Shown here: positions 9,044-17,078 of the stretch, in pieces
Layout of the letters: each line of letters starts with the position of its first letter
Position numbering within the stretch: position 1 is the first letter of the stretch
Program-made: the position numbers and the translations under genes
The notes under the pieces: generated by a model
Told to the model about the DNA's origin: nothing
Databases searched by the model: none
The model's input: the letters and a program-made list of their open reading frames with translations, nothing else
NCBI GenBank assembly: GCA_007128275.1
Contig: SKXR01000134.1
Span: 1-35,234 of the forward strand
DNA: 35,234 nt
Reading direction: 5' to 3'
From: Kiritimatiellia bacterium
GTDB lineage: Bacteria; Verrucomicrobiota; Kiritimatiellia; SLAD01

Positions 9044-10023
9044 CCGTGCGCGTTTTGGGTGACGAGATCAAGCGGGTTTTCCTGACCGGGGGCGCCGGGT
9101 TTATCGGCAGTCACGTGGTGGATACGTTAATTCCGCAGGGTTACGAAGTCACCGTGTATGACAATCTATCGAACGGGCGCCGCGACTTCTTGGAGGCCCA
9201 TTTCGGGCACTCCGCCTTTCGTTTTGTGGAAGCCGACGTATTGGATCTGGCAACGTTGACGGAAGCGATGCGCGGTCATGATCTCGTCTGGCATTTGTCC
9301 GCGAACACGGACATCATCGGCAGTCATGAACAGCCCGACCGCGATCTCCGGGAATGCGTGGTGGGTACGTTCAATGTTGTTGAAGCCATGCGCCAGTGTG
9401 GGATTCAACCGCTGTTGTTCGCCTCCTCCGGCGCGGTGTATGGCGATCTATGTCATGATGTGTCGGTGTCCGAGGAGGCGGGGCCGTTGTTGCCCGTATC
9501 GACTTACGGTGCGGGCAAGATCGGGAGCGAGGCGTTCATTTCCTCGTATGGTCATGTATACGGCATCCACGCGTGGATATACCGTTTCGGAAACGTGGTT
9601 GGAGGCCGGATGACGCACGGCGTCATTTACGATTTCATCCATAAGTTCAAGAAGAACCCGAAGGAGCTCTTGATCCGGGGCGATGGACGGCAGGAAAAGA
9701 ACTACTTTCTTGTCGAAGAATGTATCGATGGCATGGCCTGGGGCTTTCGACATATACCGATGACCGAAGATAGCCCCTGCGATGTGTTCAACCTCGGCAC
9801 CACCACCGTGACCAGGGTGACGCTGATCGCAGACATTGTACGCGAGGAGATGGGGCTGCACGACGCCGAAATCCTGATTGAGGGCACGAAGAAGGCGTGG
9901 CCCGGGGATCAGCCGCGCGTGCATTTTACCGTGGATAAGATCAACACACTGGGGTGGAAAACCAAACACACGTCGGACGAATCGGTGCGTCTGGCCGTTC
10001 GGCGCATGATGGAGAAGGCGTGA
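9040..10023 (+). CDS. NAD-dependent epimerase/dehydratase (extended SDR), tandem paralogue of the preceding gene
   Basis: VFLTGGAGFIGSHVVDTLI; YGAGK catalytic motif. 4-bp ATGA overlap with the preceding stop. Confidence 0.88.
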   Translation: MTVRVLGDEIKRVFLTGGAGFIGSHVVDTLIPQGYEVTVYDNLSNGRRDFLEAHFGHSAFRFVEADVLDLATLTEAMRGHDLVWHLSANTDIIGSHEQPDRDLRECVVGTFNVVEAMRQCGIQPLLFASSGAVYGDLCHDVSVSEEAGPLLPVSTYGAGKIGSEAFISSYGHVYGIHAWIYRFGNVVGGRMTHGVIYDFIHKFKKNPKELLIRGDGRQEKNYFLVEECIDGMAWGFRHIPMTEDSPCDVFNLGTTTVTRVTLIADIVREEMGLHDAEILIEGTKKAWPGDQPRVHFTVDKINTLGWKTKHTSDESVRLAVRRMMEKA

Positions 10024-10030
10024 AGAAGTG

Positions 10031-10058
10031 TTCAGTGTCCGGTATTCAGTGTACAGTG
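10031..10058. repeat. Degenerate heptanucleotide tandem repeat (TTCAGTG)x4
   Basis: ttcagtg-tccggta-ttcagtg-tacagtg, matches to unit 7/7, 4/7, 7/7, 6/7. Confidence 0.6.
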
Positions 10059-10060
10059 GA

Positions 10061-10132
10061 ACGGGAGTATTGAAGTGTCTTTGACTGTCATCTCTGCGTT
10101 ACTCCAATACTCCATCACTCCCATAATCCATT
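10061..10132. repeat. Octamer repeats in inverted arrangement (unit ACTCCAAT)
   Basis: 10101-10132 reads ACTCCAAT-ACTCCATC-ACTCCCAT-AATCCATT. The reverse complement of 10061-10076 reads ACTTCAAT-ACTCCCGT. A 13-bp inverted repeat (12/13) with a 24-nt loop is possible. Confidence 0.6.
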
Positions 10133-10141
10133 CTGTCTAAC

Positions 10142-11452
10142 ATGAGTCACATTGCCGTCATAGGTCTTTGGCATCAGGGCATCGTCGGTGCGGCCTGTCT
10201 GGCCGAGGCGGGACACAGCGTGCGCGCCGCAGGCGCGGATGAATCCGTATTGCGTGGTTTGCGGGATGGCAAGGCGCCCATATACGAGCCGGGCTTGGAT
10301 GATTTGCTGACGCAGGAATTGAAGTCGGGGCGACTGACCTTTCCCGACAGCCTGGAAACGGCCGTTCAAGGAGCCGACGTTGTCCTGCTCATGCACGACA
10401 CGCCCGTTGACGAGAAGGACCAAAGCGATCTGACTCCGCTATACAGCGACATGGACCGGATGATCCCGTCGTTGGATGACGGGGTTGTGATATATGCGAC
10501 GGCACAGGTGCCGGTGGGCACGTGCGATGAGATAGGCGCCCGGATTCGCGCCAGGCGTCCTGACCTGAAATTCGGGATGGCCTACAGTCCGGAAAATCTG
10601 CGCCTGGGTCAGGCGATCGAACGCTTCAAGCAGCCGCCTCTTCCGGTCATCGGCGCTGATGAGGACTGGGTCTTTGAGCGGGTCGAGGCGTTGTGGTCCA
10701 TCCATGCCGTGAAATGGGAGCGCGTCAACCTGCGCACGGGTGAAATGGTAAAGCATGCGCTGAACACGTTTCTGGCCACGACGATCACGCTCGGCAATGA
10801 GCTTGGCAATTTGTGCGACGAGGTCGGTGCTGACGGTCACCGGTTGACGGAAGTGCTGCGGCTGGAACCGCGCGTCGGTCCAAAAGCAATGCTCTTTCCG
10901 GGGTTGGGCTTTGCCGGGGGAACCTTGGCGCGTGACGTACAAACGTTGCGCGGGTTGGGCGACGGCGCACAGCTGGAAACGCCGCTCCTGGACGGGTTAT
11001 GGGCGTCCAACGAACAACAGAATAGTTTGGTGGAACGGAAACTGAACAGGCTTTTCGGCGGCTCACTCAAGGGGCGTGTCGTGACGATTCTGGGACTCAC
11101 CTACAAACCCGACACCAGCACACTACGCCGATCGGCCGCCGTCGCGGTGGCCGAGGCGCTTCATTCGGGCGGGGCGACGGTGCGCGCGACGGACCCGAAA
11201 GCGGATCGGACCGAGCTCGGCACCCATGCATGGTTGGCATTCTCGGAGGATCCCTATGAGGCGGCGCGCGACGCCGATGCGGTGGTCTTGATGACGCCGT
11301 GGAAGCAGTATCACGATATTGATCCCGCGCGAATGGCTTCGGTGATGAAGGGGCGGGGAGTGCTCGACACCGCCAACCTCTGGAAGGCAGAATCATGGAT
11401 CGAGCAGGGTTTCACGTATCTGGATATCGGCCGTGGACGGCGAAGCGGATAG
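10142..11452 (+). CDS. UDP-glucose/GDP-mannose dehydrogenase family protein, divergent, catalytic Cys apparently replaced by Thr
   Basis: IAVIGLWHQGIVGAACLAEAGHSV, YEPGLDDLL, AYSPENLRLGQAIERF, EMVKHALNTFLATTITLGNE, GLGFAGGTLARDVQTL, ILGLTYKPDTSTLRRS. Confidence 0.87.
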   Translation: MSHIAVIGLWHQGIVGAACLAEAGHSVRAAGADESVLRGLRDGKAPIYEPGLDDLLTQELKSGRLTFPDSLETAVQGADVVLLMHDTPVDEKDQSDLTPLYSDMDRMIPSLDDGVVIYATAQVPVGTCDEIGARIRARRPDLKFGMAYSPENLRLGQAIERFKQPPLPVIGADEDWVFERVEALWSIHAVKWERVNLRTGEMVKHALNTFLATTITLGNELGNLCDEVGADGHRLTEVLRLEPRVGPKAMLFPGLGFAGGTLARDVQTLRGLGDGAQLETPLLDGLWASNEQQNSLVERKLNRLFGGSLKGRVVTILGLTYKPDTSTLRRSAAVAVAEALHSGGATVRATDPKADRTELGTHAWLAFSEDPYEAARDADAVVLMTPWKQYHDIDPARMASVMKGRGVLDTANLWKAESWIEQGFTYLDIGRGRRSG

Positions 11453-11585
11453 CATGCATCTTGAGTTGGAAGGCGTCTTTCGGTGTGTCCTCCACGCCTT
11501 TACCGGTGCGGATTCGTAGCCGCCGCGGTGACGCGATGGACGCCTTGCGCGGGAGACCGTGCGGATATGGAAGCGGGAGTAGTGT

Positions 11586-12605
11586 ATGAAAGTATCTATT
11601 GTAGGAGCAGGATTACAGTGTCGCCGGCGTGCGCCGTCCGTAGGCGCCGTTAAAGGCGCGCAACTGGTGTCGATCTCCAGTCTGCACCGCGAGCATGCGG
11701 AGGCGGAAGCCGCAAAGTACGGTGTGGAATCCGACGACAACTGGCAGGCCACGCTCGCCCGCGATGACGTGGACGTGATCTTTGTCTGCACCCCGCCTTC
11801 GTCACACGCCGAGATTTCCATCGCGGCCATGCGCGCGGGGAAACATGTCCTTTGCGAAAAGCCGCTGACCAAGACGCTCGAAGAAGCGGAAGAGATGATC
11901 CGCGTTAGCCGGGAGACGGGAAAGGTCCTCAAATGCGGGTTCAATCATCGGCATCATCCCGCCATCTGGGAGGCGCATCAGCGGTTGCAGGCCGGAGAAC
12001 TCGGGACGCCCATGTTTGCCCGTTGTCGCTATGGCATCTGCGGTCGGCCGGGGTATGAAAACGAATGGCGCGCCGATCCCGAACAGGCGGCGGGCGGTCA
12101 GTTCATCGAGCAGGGCACGCATGCCATGGATCTGTTCCGATGGTTTCTTGGGGATCTTGTCGAGGTGGCGTGCATGTCGTCTACTCACTATTTTACCAAA
12201 CAACCCATGGAGGATGGCGGTATGGCCCTGTTTCGCGCGGGCAACGGTGCGACCGCCACCCTGCATACTTCGTTGACCCAATGGAAGAACCTGTTTTCCT
12301 TCGAGGTGTTCGGGGCCGACGGCTATATTCAAGTCGAAGGATTGGGGGGCGGTTACGGCACGGAAACGCTGGCCATCGGTCGGCGGGACTTCACGGCGCC
12401 GTTTCAGGATCAGAACATTTACTATCGCGGCGGGGACAAGTCGTGGGAAGCCGAATGGAAAGAGATGGCGGCGGCCATCGAGGCGGGGCGTGAGCCGATC
12501 GGTAACGGGACGGACGGTTTGGAAGCGATGCGTATCGCGTTGACCGCCTATCAGGCGGAGAAACAACATGCCACCCTGCCGATTCCGCATGGAGACATCG
12601 CGTGA
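11586..12605 (+). CDS. Gfo/Idh/MocA family oxidoreductase
   Basis: MKVSIVGAG...; VDVIFVCTPPSSHAEISIAAMRAGKHVLCEKPLTKTLEEAEEM; GGQFIEQGTHAMDLFRWFLGD. Confidence 0.92.
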   Translation: MKVSIVGAGLQCRRRAPSVGAVKGAQLVSISSLHREHAEAEAAKYGVESDDNWQATLARDDVDVIFVCTPPSSHAEISIAAMRAGKHVLCEKPLTKTLEEAEEMIRVSRETGKVLKCGFNHRHHPAIWEAHQRLQAGELGTPMFARCRYGICGRPGYENEWRADPEQAAGGQFIEQGTHAMDLFRWFLGDLVEVACMSSTHYFTKQPMEDGGMALFRAGNGATATLHTSLTQWKNLFSFEVFGADGYIQVEGLGGGYGTETLAIGRRDFTAPFQDQNIYYRGGDKSWEAEWKEMAAAIEAGREPIGNGTDGLEAMRIALTAYQAEKQHATLPIPHGDIA

Positions 12606-13543
12606 AGAGTCTCGTGACGGGCGCATCGGGCTTCATCGCCAAGCACTTGATTCGACGGTTGTTGGCGGACGGGACGCAGACGGTGGCGTGGTCGCGCGGG
12701 TCGGCGCCAAAGGAACTGCGCCATGAATCGCTGGCTTGGCAAACCATCGACTTGCTGGATGCCGGCCAAGTAAACGATGCGATGGAGTCGGCGAAGCCGG
12801 ATCACGTGTTTCATCTCTCGGCGCAGTGTTTGCCCAAGGTTTCCTGGGAAGACCCGACCGGGACCTTTGATGCGAATGTGATCGGCACCATCCATCTCCT
12901 TAACGCGCTACAACGGCACGCCCCCAAAGCGCGCCTGATCCTGGCCTCGTCGAGTGCTCTCTACGCCCCCCATCCGGATCATCAACCGATACGGGAAGAT
13001 CATCCCCTTGAAGGAGCGAGCCTGTATGCGATCAGCAAGATGGCCCAAGAGATGACGGCCCGGATGTGGGGCAGGAAATACAACATGCCGGTCGTCACGG
13101 TACGCCCCTTCTTTGTCATCGGGCCTGAGAAACGGGGCGATGTCTGCGCCGATTTAGCGCAGCGCGTGGTTTATGCGGAGCGGTCGGAAGAACCCGTGAT
13201 CCGCGTGGGAAACCTCGCCGCCGTGCGTGATTTTGTCGACATCACGGATGCCGTGCAGGCGTTCCGTGTGATCGCCGAAAAAGGGGAACCGGATGGGGTG
13301 TATAATCTGGCACGCGGATCGGGATGGTCCGTTGGCGATGTGCTGGAGTACTATCGCATTTCGGCCATGAGCCCGTTGGAGATCAAGGTGGACCCGGCCC
13401 TATTGCGGCCGGTGGACGAGCCGGTAAAGATTGGAGACCCCTCGAAATTGCGCGCGCTCGGGTGGGAGCCGGCGGTCCCGGTGGAGATGGCCCTTGCGAA
13501 GATTCTGGATTATTGGCGAACTCAAGATCAGGCCGATGGCTGA
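12602..13543 (+). CDS. NAD-dependent epimerase/dehydratase (GDP-mannose 4,6-dehydratase/reductase-like SDR)
   Basis: SLVTGASGFIAKHLIRRLL; YAISK catalytic motif; TVRPFFVIGPEKRGD. GTGA overlap with the preceding gene. Confidence 0.87.
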   Translation: MKSLVTGASGFIAKHLIRRLLADGTQTVAWSRGSAPKELRHESLAWQTIDLLDAGQVNDAMESAKPDHVFHLSAQCLPKVSWEDPTGTFDANVIGTIHLLNALQRHAPKARLILASSSALYAPHPDHQPIREDHPLEGASLYAISKMAQEMTARMWGRKYNMPVVTVRPFFVIGPEKRGDVCADLAQRVVYAERSEEPVIRVGNLAAVRDFVDITDAVQAFRVIAEKGEPDGVYNLARGSGWSVGDVLEYYRISAMSPLEIKVDPALLRPVDEPVKIGDPSKLRALGWEPAVPVEMALAKILDYWRTQDQADG

Positions 13544-14255
13544 AGACATACAAACAATCATTCTTGCGGGCGGGATGGGTACACGCATTCAATCCGTGGC
13601 CGGCGATCTGCCGAAATCGATGATCCCGGTGGCCGGTCGCCCCTTTATTGAACATCAATTGGAGCTGTTGCGTGTGAATGGCCTCAGCCAAGTGCTTCTG
13701 TTGACCGGGTATCGGGGGGAGCTGATTCAGCAACATGTCGGTGACGGATCGCGATGGGGTATGCGGGTGACGTACGTGCAGGAGGATCCGGACGCCTTGT
13801 TGGGAACCGGCGGCGCGTTGGTTCATGCGTTGCCCCATTTGGAGGCCCGATTTGTGACGTTGTACGGCGACTCCTATCTGCCTGTCGACTTCCAGTCCAT
13901 GATCGCATGGTACGATGGGCAGGACTGCCCCGCTGTGATGAGCGTGTTCCGCAATGAAGGGCAATGGGATCGGAGCAACGTGCGGGTGGAAGCGGGGCGC
14001 GTAGTCCATTACTCAAAAGCGTCAAAGCCGGGGGAGGCGGATCATATTGATTATGGGCTCTCTCTATTTACCCGAGAGATCATGGAATCGTACGCCCATC
14101 ATTCCATGCCGCTTGATCTGGCCGTCATACAAGGCGATCTGGTGGCGCGTGGACTCTTGGCCGCCTATCCGGTCACGCAACGCTTCTACGAAATCGGGAA
14201 GCCGGAAGGGTTGGCTGAACTCGAGGCGTATTTGACTTCAGGAGGCGTATCATGA
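13536..14255 (+). CDS. hddC: Sugar nucleotidyltransferase (HddC-like, D-glycero-D-manno-heptose 1-phosphate guanylyltransferase candidate)
   Basis: TIILAGGMGTRIQSVAGDLPKSMIPVAGRPFIEHQLELL; LLGTGGALVHALP; YGDSYLPVD. Adjacent to a GmhB-like gene. Confidence 0.8.
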   Translation: MAEDIQTIILAGGMGTRIQSVAGDLPKSMIPVAGRPFIEHQLELLRVNGLSQVLLLTGYRGELIQQHVGDGSRWGMRVTYVQEDPDALLGTGGALVHALPHLEARFVTLYGDSYLPVDFQSMIAWYDGQDCPAVMSVFRNEGQWDRSNVRVEAGRVVHYSKASKPGEADHIDYGLSLFTREIMESYAHHSMPLDLAVIQGDLVARGLLAAYPVTQRFYEIGKPEGLAELEAYLTSGGVS

Positions 14256-14863
14256 AGAAGGCGGTATTTGTGGATCGGGACGGCACGCTCAACAAGATGG
14301 TGTATGACCAGACACACGGGCTCATGGACTCGCCGCGCAGGCCCGAACAGGTCGCGCTGATTCCGGGGGCGGGCCGTTTTCTGAAGGAGGTGCGTTTGCG
14401 GGGGTATCTCGCCGTGGTCGTCTCCAATCAACCCGGGCTGACGAAGGGCACCTTGACCCTCGATGAACTGAACGCCGTACATCGTCAGTTGGCGGAACTC
14501 CTGTTGGGCGAGGGAGGCGCATGGGACGATCTTTATTATGCCGCCTATCATCCCGATGGCGGGCCGGGTGCGTGCCGGGCCTATGAGGCGCAAAAAGAAT
14601 TTCGCAAGCCCGCTCCGGGCATGTTGCTGGATGCGGCGAAGAAACACGATATTGATCTCGCCGCGAGCTGGATGGTCGGCGACGGCATCGTGGATGTTCA
14701 GGCCGGGCGGGCGGCGGGATGTCGGACCGTTCTGGTCACGCAACTCAAGCTCGAGCAGTTGGAACAGTTTCAGAAACTCGAAAATGCCACCCCGGACGCC
14801 GTCGTGGCGGACTTGGCGGAAGCCTTCACGATCATCCAGCGCGGAGAAGTTCCGAGGCATTGA
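14252..14863 (+). CDS. gmhB: HAD-family D-glycero-D-manno-heptose bisphosphate phosphatase (GmhB-like)
   Basis: AVFVDRDGTLNKM, VVVSNQPGLTKGTLT, RKPAPGMLLDAAKKHDIDLAASWMVGDGIVDVQAGRAAGCRTVLV. ATGA overlap with the preceding gene. Confidence 0.85.
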   Translation: MKKAVFVDRDGTLNKMVYDQTHGLMDSPRRPEQVALIPGAGRFLKEVRLRGYLAVVVSNQPGLTKGTLTLDELNAVHRQLAELLLGEGGAWDDLYYAAYHPDGGPGACRAYEAQKEFRKPAPGMLLDAAKKHDIDLAASWMVGDGIVDVQAGRAAGCRTVLVTQLKLEQLEQFQKLENATPDAVVADLAEAFTIIQRGEVPRH

Positions 14864-14895
14864 CCCGGATGCGCGTTTATGCGATAGGTACAGCC

Positions 14896-15849
14896 ATGTC
14901 GCGAATCTTGTCTATCTGCGTTCCCGTCTTCAATGAGAAGGATAATGTTTCTCACGTAGTGCAGGAAGTCGAACGAGTATTTGCCGATGAACTTTCACGG
15001 TACCAACTCGAAATAGTCTTCACGGACAATGCTTCGACCGACGGCACCTGGGAGATGATCCGGGAACTTGCCAAGACCAAACCGCATATTCGGGGATATC
15101 GATTCTCCCGCAATTTCGGGTATCAGAACTCCATCTTTGCAGGCCTGTCGATGGCCACCGGGGATGCCATCATCGAATTGGACGCCGATCTGGAGGATTC
15201 TCCCCGGGTGATCCCGAAATTCGTCAAGGAATGGGAGGCCGGCTATGACGTCGTTTACGGCGTGCGTTCCAAGCGCCATGAACCGTGGATGATGCGCTCG
15301 TTATTTTCCCTCTTTTACTGGCTGATGAACCGCATTTCCGACATCGAGATCCCCCGGCAAGCCGGGGACTTTCGACTGATCGATCGCAAGGTGGCAAACA
15401 TGTTGACGAGTCTGGGGGAGCGGAATCTGTATCTGCGGGGGTTGGTGTCCTATCTCGGATTCAAACAGAAAGCGGTCCCGTATGAACGGGATCCTCGCGC
15501 CGCGGGCCAAAGTAAATTCAACCTCCTGCGATATGTCATCATGGGCGTGGACGCGCTGACGGCCTTCACGAAGACCCCGTTACGCATGATCGGCCTGCTG
15601 GGGGTGGTCTTGTTTATCCTTTCCATGGCGTTGGCGGCGAATTTCTTCTTTGGCAAGATCTTTCATGGGGTTCCGGTTCAGGGCTTTACCACGCTGGTCG
15701 TCCTCATCCTCTTCCTGCACAGCATGACCTTCATCTTCCTGGGGGTCTTGGGAGAGTACCTCAGTCGTGTGTTCGACGATGCCAAGAACCGTCCGCGCGC
15801 GATTATTGCAGAGTCGACACATGGCGGCGACTTTCCCCGGGCGTTGTGA
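14896..15849 (+). CDS. Family 2 glycosyltransferase with C-terminal TM pair (GtrB/ArnC/DPM1-like)
   Basis: ILSICVPVFNEKDNV, ELDADLEDSPRVIPKF, GDFRLIDRKV, then two hydrophobic helices and FLGVLGEYLSRVFDDAKNRP. Internal ATG at 14896 chosen. Confidence 0.9.
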   Translation: MSRILSICVPVFNEKDNVSHVVQEVERVFADELSRYQLEIVFTDNASTDGTWEMIRELAKTKPHIRGYRFSRNFGYQNSIFAGLSMATGDAIIELDADLEDSPRVIPKFVKEWEAGYDVVYGVRSKRHEPWMMRSLFSLFYWLMNRISDIEIPRQAGDFRLIDRKVANMLTSLGERNLYLRGLVSYLGFKQKAVPYERDPRAAGQSKFNLLRYVIMGVDALTAFTKTPLRMIGLLGVVLFILSMALAANFFFGKIFHGVPVQGFTTLVVLILFLHSMTFIFLGVLGEYLSRVFDDAKNRPRAIIAESTHGGDFPRAL

Positions 15850-15872
15850 TGATGTGCCCTTGGTCGCTCGAC

Positions 15873-17006
15873 TCAGCGGGTGCGTGACAGCGCCCGATCA
15901 AAGAGTTCGAGGTATATGCGCGCCGTCTTCTGCCAATTCCATGTGGCCGCCGCAAACTCCGATAAGGCCTTTCGCGCGCCGATCAGCGGTTCGTCTCCAG
16001 CCGCCGCCGCTCGTATTCTGTTCCGCACGGCTTCCACGGTTCGGGGGACAATGAGGAATCGGTCCGGATCCTGCGCGTAGCCTGCAAACGTGTCTTCTGA
16101 AATCAAACAGGCCAGTCCGCAACACATGGCCTGCGGCACCACCGCAGGCCACCCCTCGCCGTAGGAGGGCATGATAAACAGGTCGTGGGCGCCGTACAGT
16201 TCGCGCAGTTCGTGATCCTCGACGTAGGCATGGACGGTGACATTGGGGAGGCCCCATTGGTCCGCCTTGATCGGGCCGCTCCCCACCAGCGTGTAATGAA
16301 CGTCCGGCGTGGATGTGGCCACCTTCTGAATGAGCGGCAACTCTTTCTTGTCGTTAAAACGCCCGACAAAAAGAACGTGGAAGCGATCCTCAGCCAAGTT
16401 CCATTGGCCGCGCAGGCGGAGGCGCTCCTCTTCGTCCACGAAATGGTATAAGGCCGGATCCACGCCCGCCGGGGTCATGCAGGTTTGCGCGTTGAGAATC
16501 CCGGCGTGGTCCAGAAACCATTGTCTGACGGCTTTGCCTACAAAGGTGATCGTGGCGCCGTACGCGGTCACTTCACGCGCGGCCTTACGGATCATGTGAT
16601 CCTGGAGCCGGGTAAGGCCGGGCACATGGAGTGGGATGATGCCGACATGTTGGGTTACCACCAGCGGTTTATTCTGCGCTATGGCAGCGCGTAACACCCG
16701 TTTCGTGACACCGGGCGCGAGGCTGTGCACGTTGATGACGTCGTGTTCGGCGACCAATGTTTTGATTCGTTTTCGCGCGAAAGGAGAGGGAATGGGCGAA
16801 TTGATTTGCACCGTGTCTTCCAGGATGTTCCAGGCGGGAATCCGGATCAAGTCCTGACCGATCGGGCCCGCGCCGCGCGGCACATCAGCCGCCACCCAAG
16901 TCACGTCGTGTCCGTCCGCTTCCCAGCATTTTTTCAAAGCCCGTGCGGCAAATTCGATGCCTCCGATGTGGGGCGGCTGGTAATTGCTGGAAAGTAGAAT
17001 GCGCAT
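15873..17006 (-). CDS. Family 4 glycosyltransferase
   Basis: MRILLSSNYQPPHIGGIEFAARAL, VLFVGRFNDKKELPLIQ, LFIMPSYGEGWPAVVPQAMCCGLACLIS. ORF extends to 17078; start at 17006 preferred. Confidence 0.92.
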   Translation of the reverse strand: MRILLSSNYQPPHIGGIEFAARALKKCWEADGHDVTWVAADVPRGAGPIGQDLIRIPAWNILEDTVQINSPIPSPFARKRIKTLVAEHDVINVHSLAPGVTKRVLRAAIAQNKPLVVTQHVGIIPLHVPGLTRLQDHMIRKAAREVTAYGATITFVGKAVRQWFLDHAGILNAQTCMTPAGVDPALYHFVDEEERLRLRGQWNLAEDRFHVLFVGRFNDKKELPLIQKVATSTPDVHYTLVGSGPIKADQWGLPNVTVHAYVEDHELRELYGAHDLFIMPSYGEGWPAVVPQAMCCGLACLISEDTFAGYAQDPDRFLIVPRTVEAVRNRIRAAAAGDEPLIGARKALSEFAAATWNWQKTARIYLELFDRALSRTR

Positions 17007-17078
17007 GTCCTGGATTGAGTATAGGCTGTCGGGGCACTGAGTAAGGGAAAGGGCGCCGGCTGGTGGCGGTTCGGCCAC

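Noticed and set aside
11454-11519. Mini-ORF MHLELEGVFRCVLHAFTGADS after the UGDH-paralogue stop
   Set aside because: No convincing SD and only 21 codons; most likely spacer sequence.
11802-12626. Minus-strand ORF of 274 aa, and 10439..10942 minus (167 aa)
   Set aside because: Antisense to clear Gfo/Idh/MocA and UGDH-family genes; no recognisable domain.
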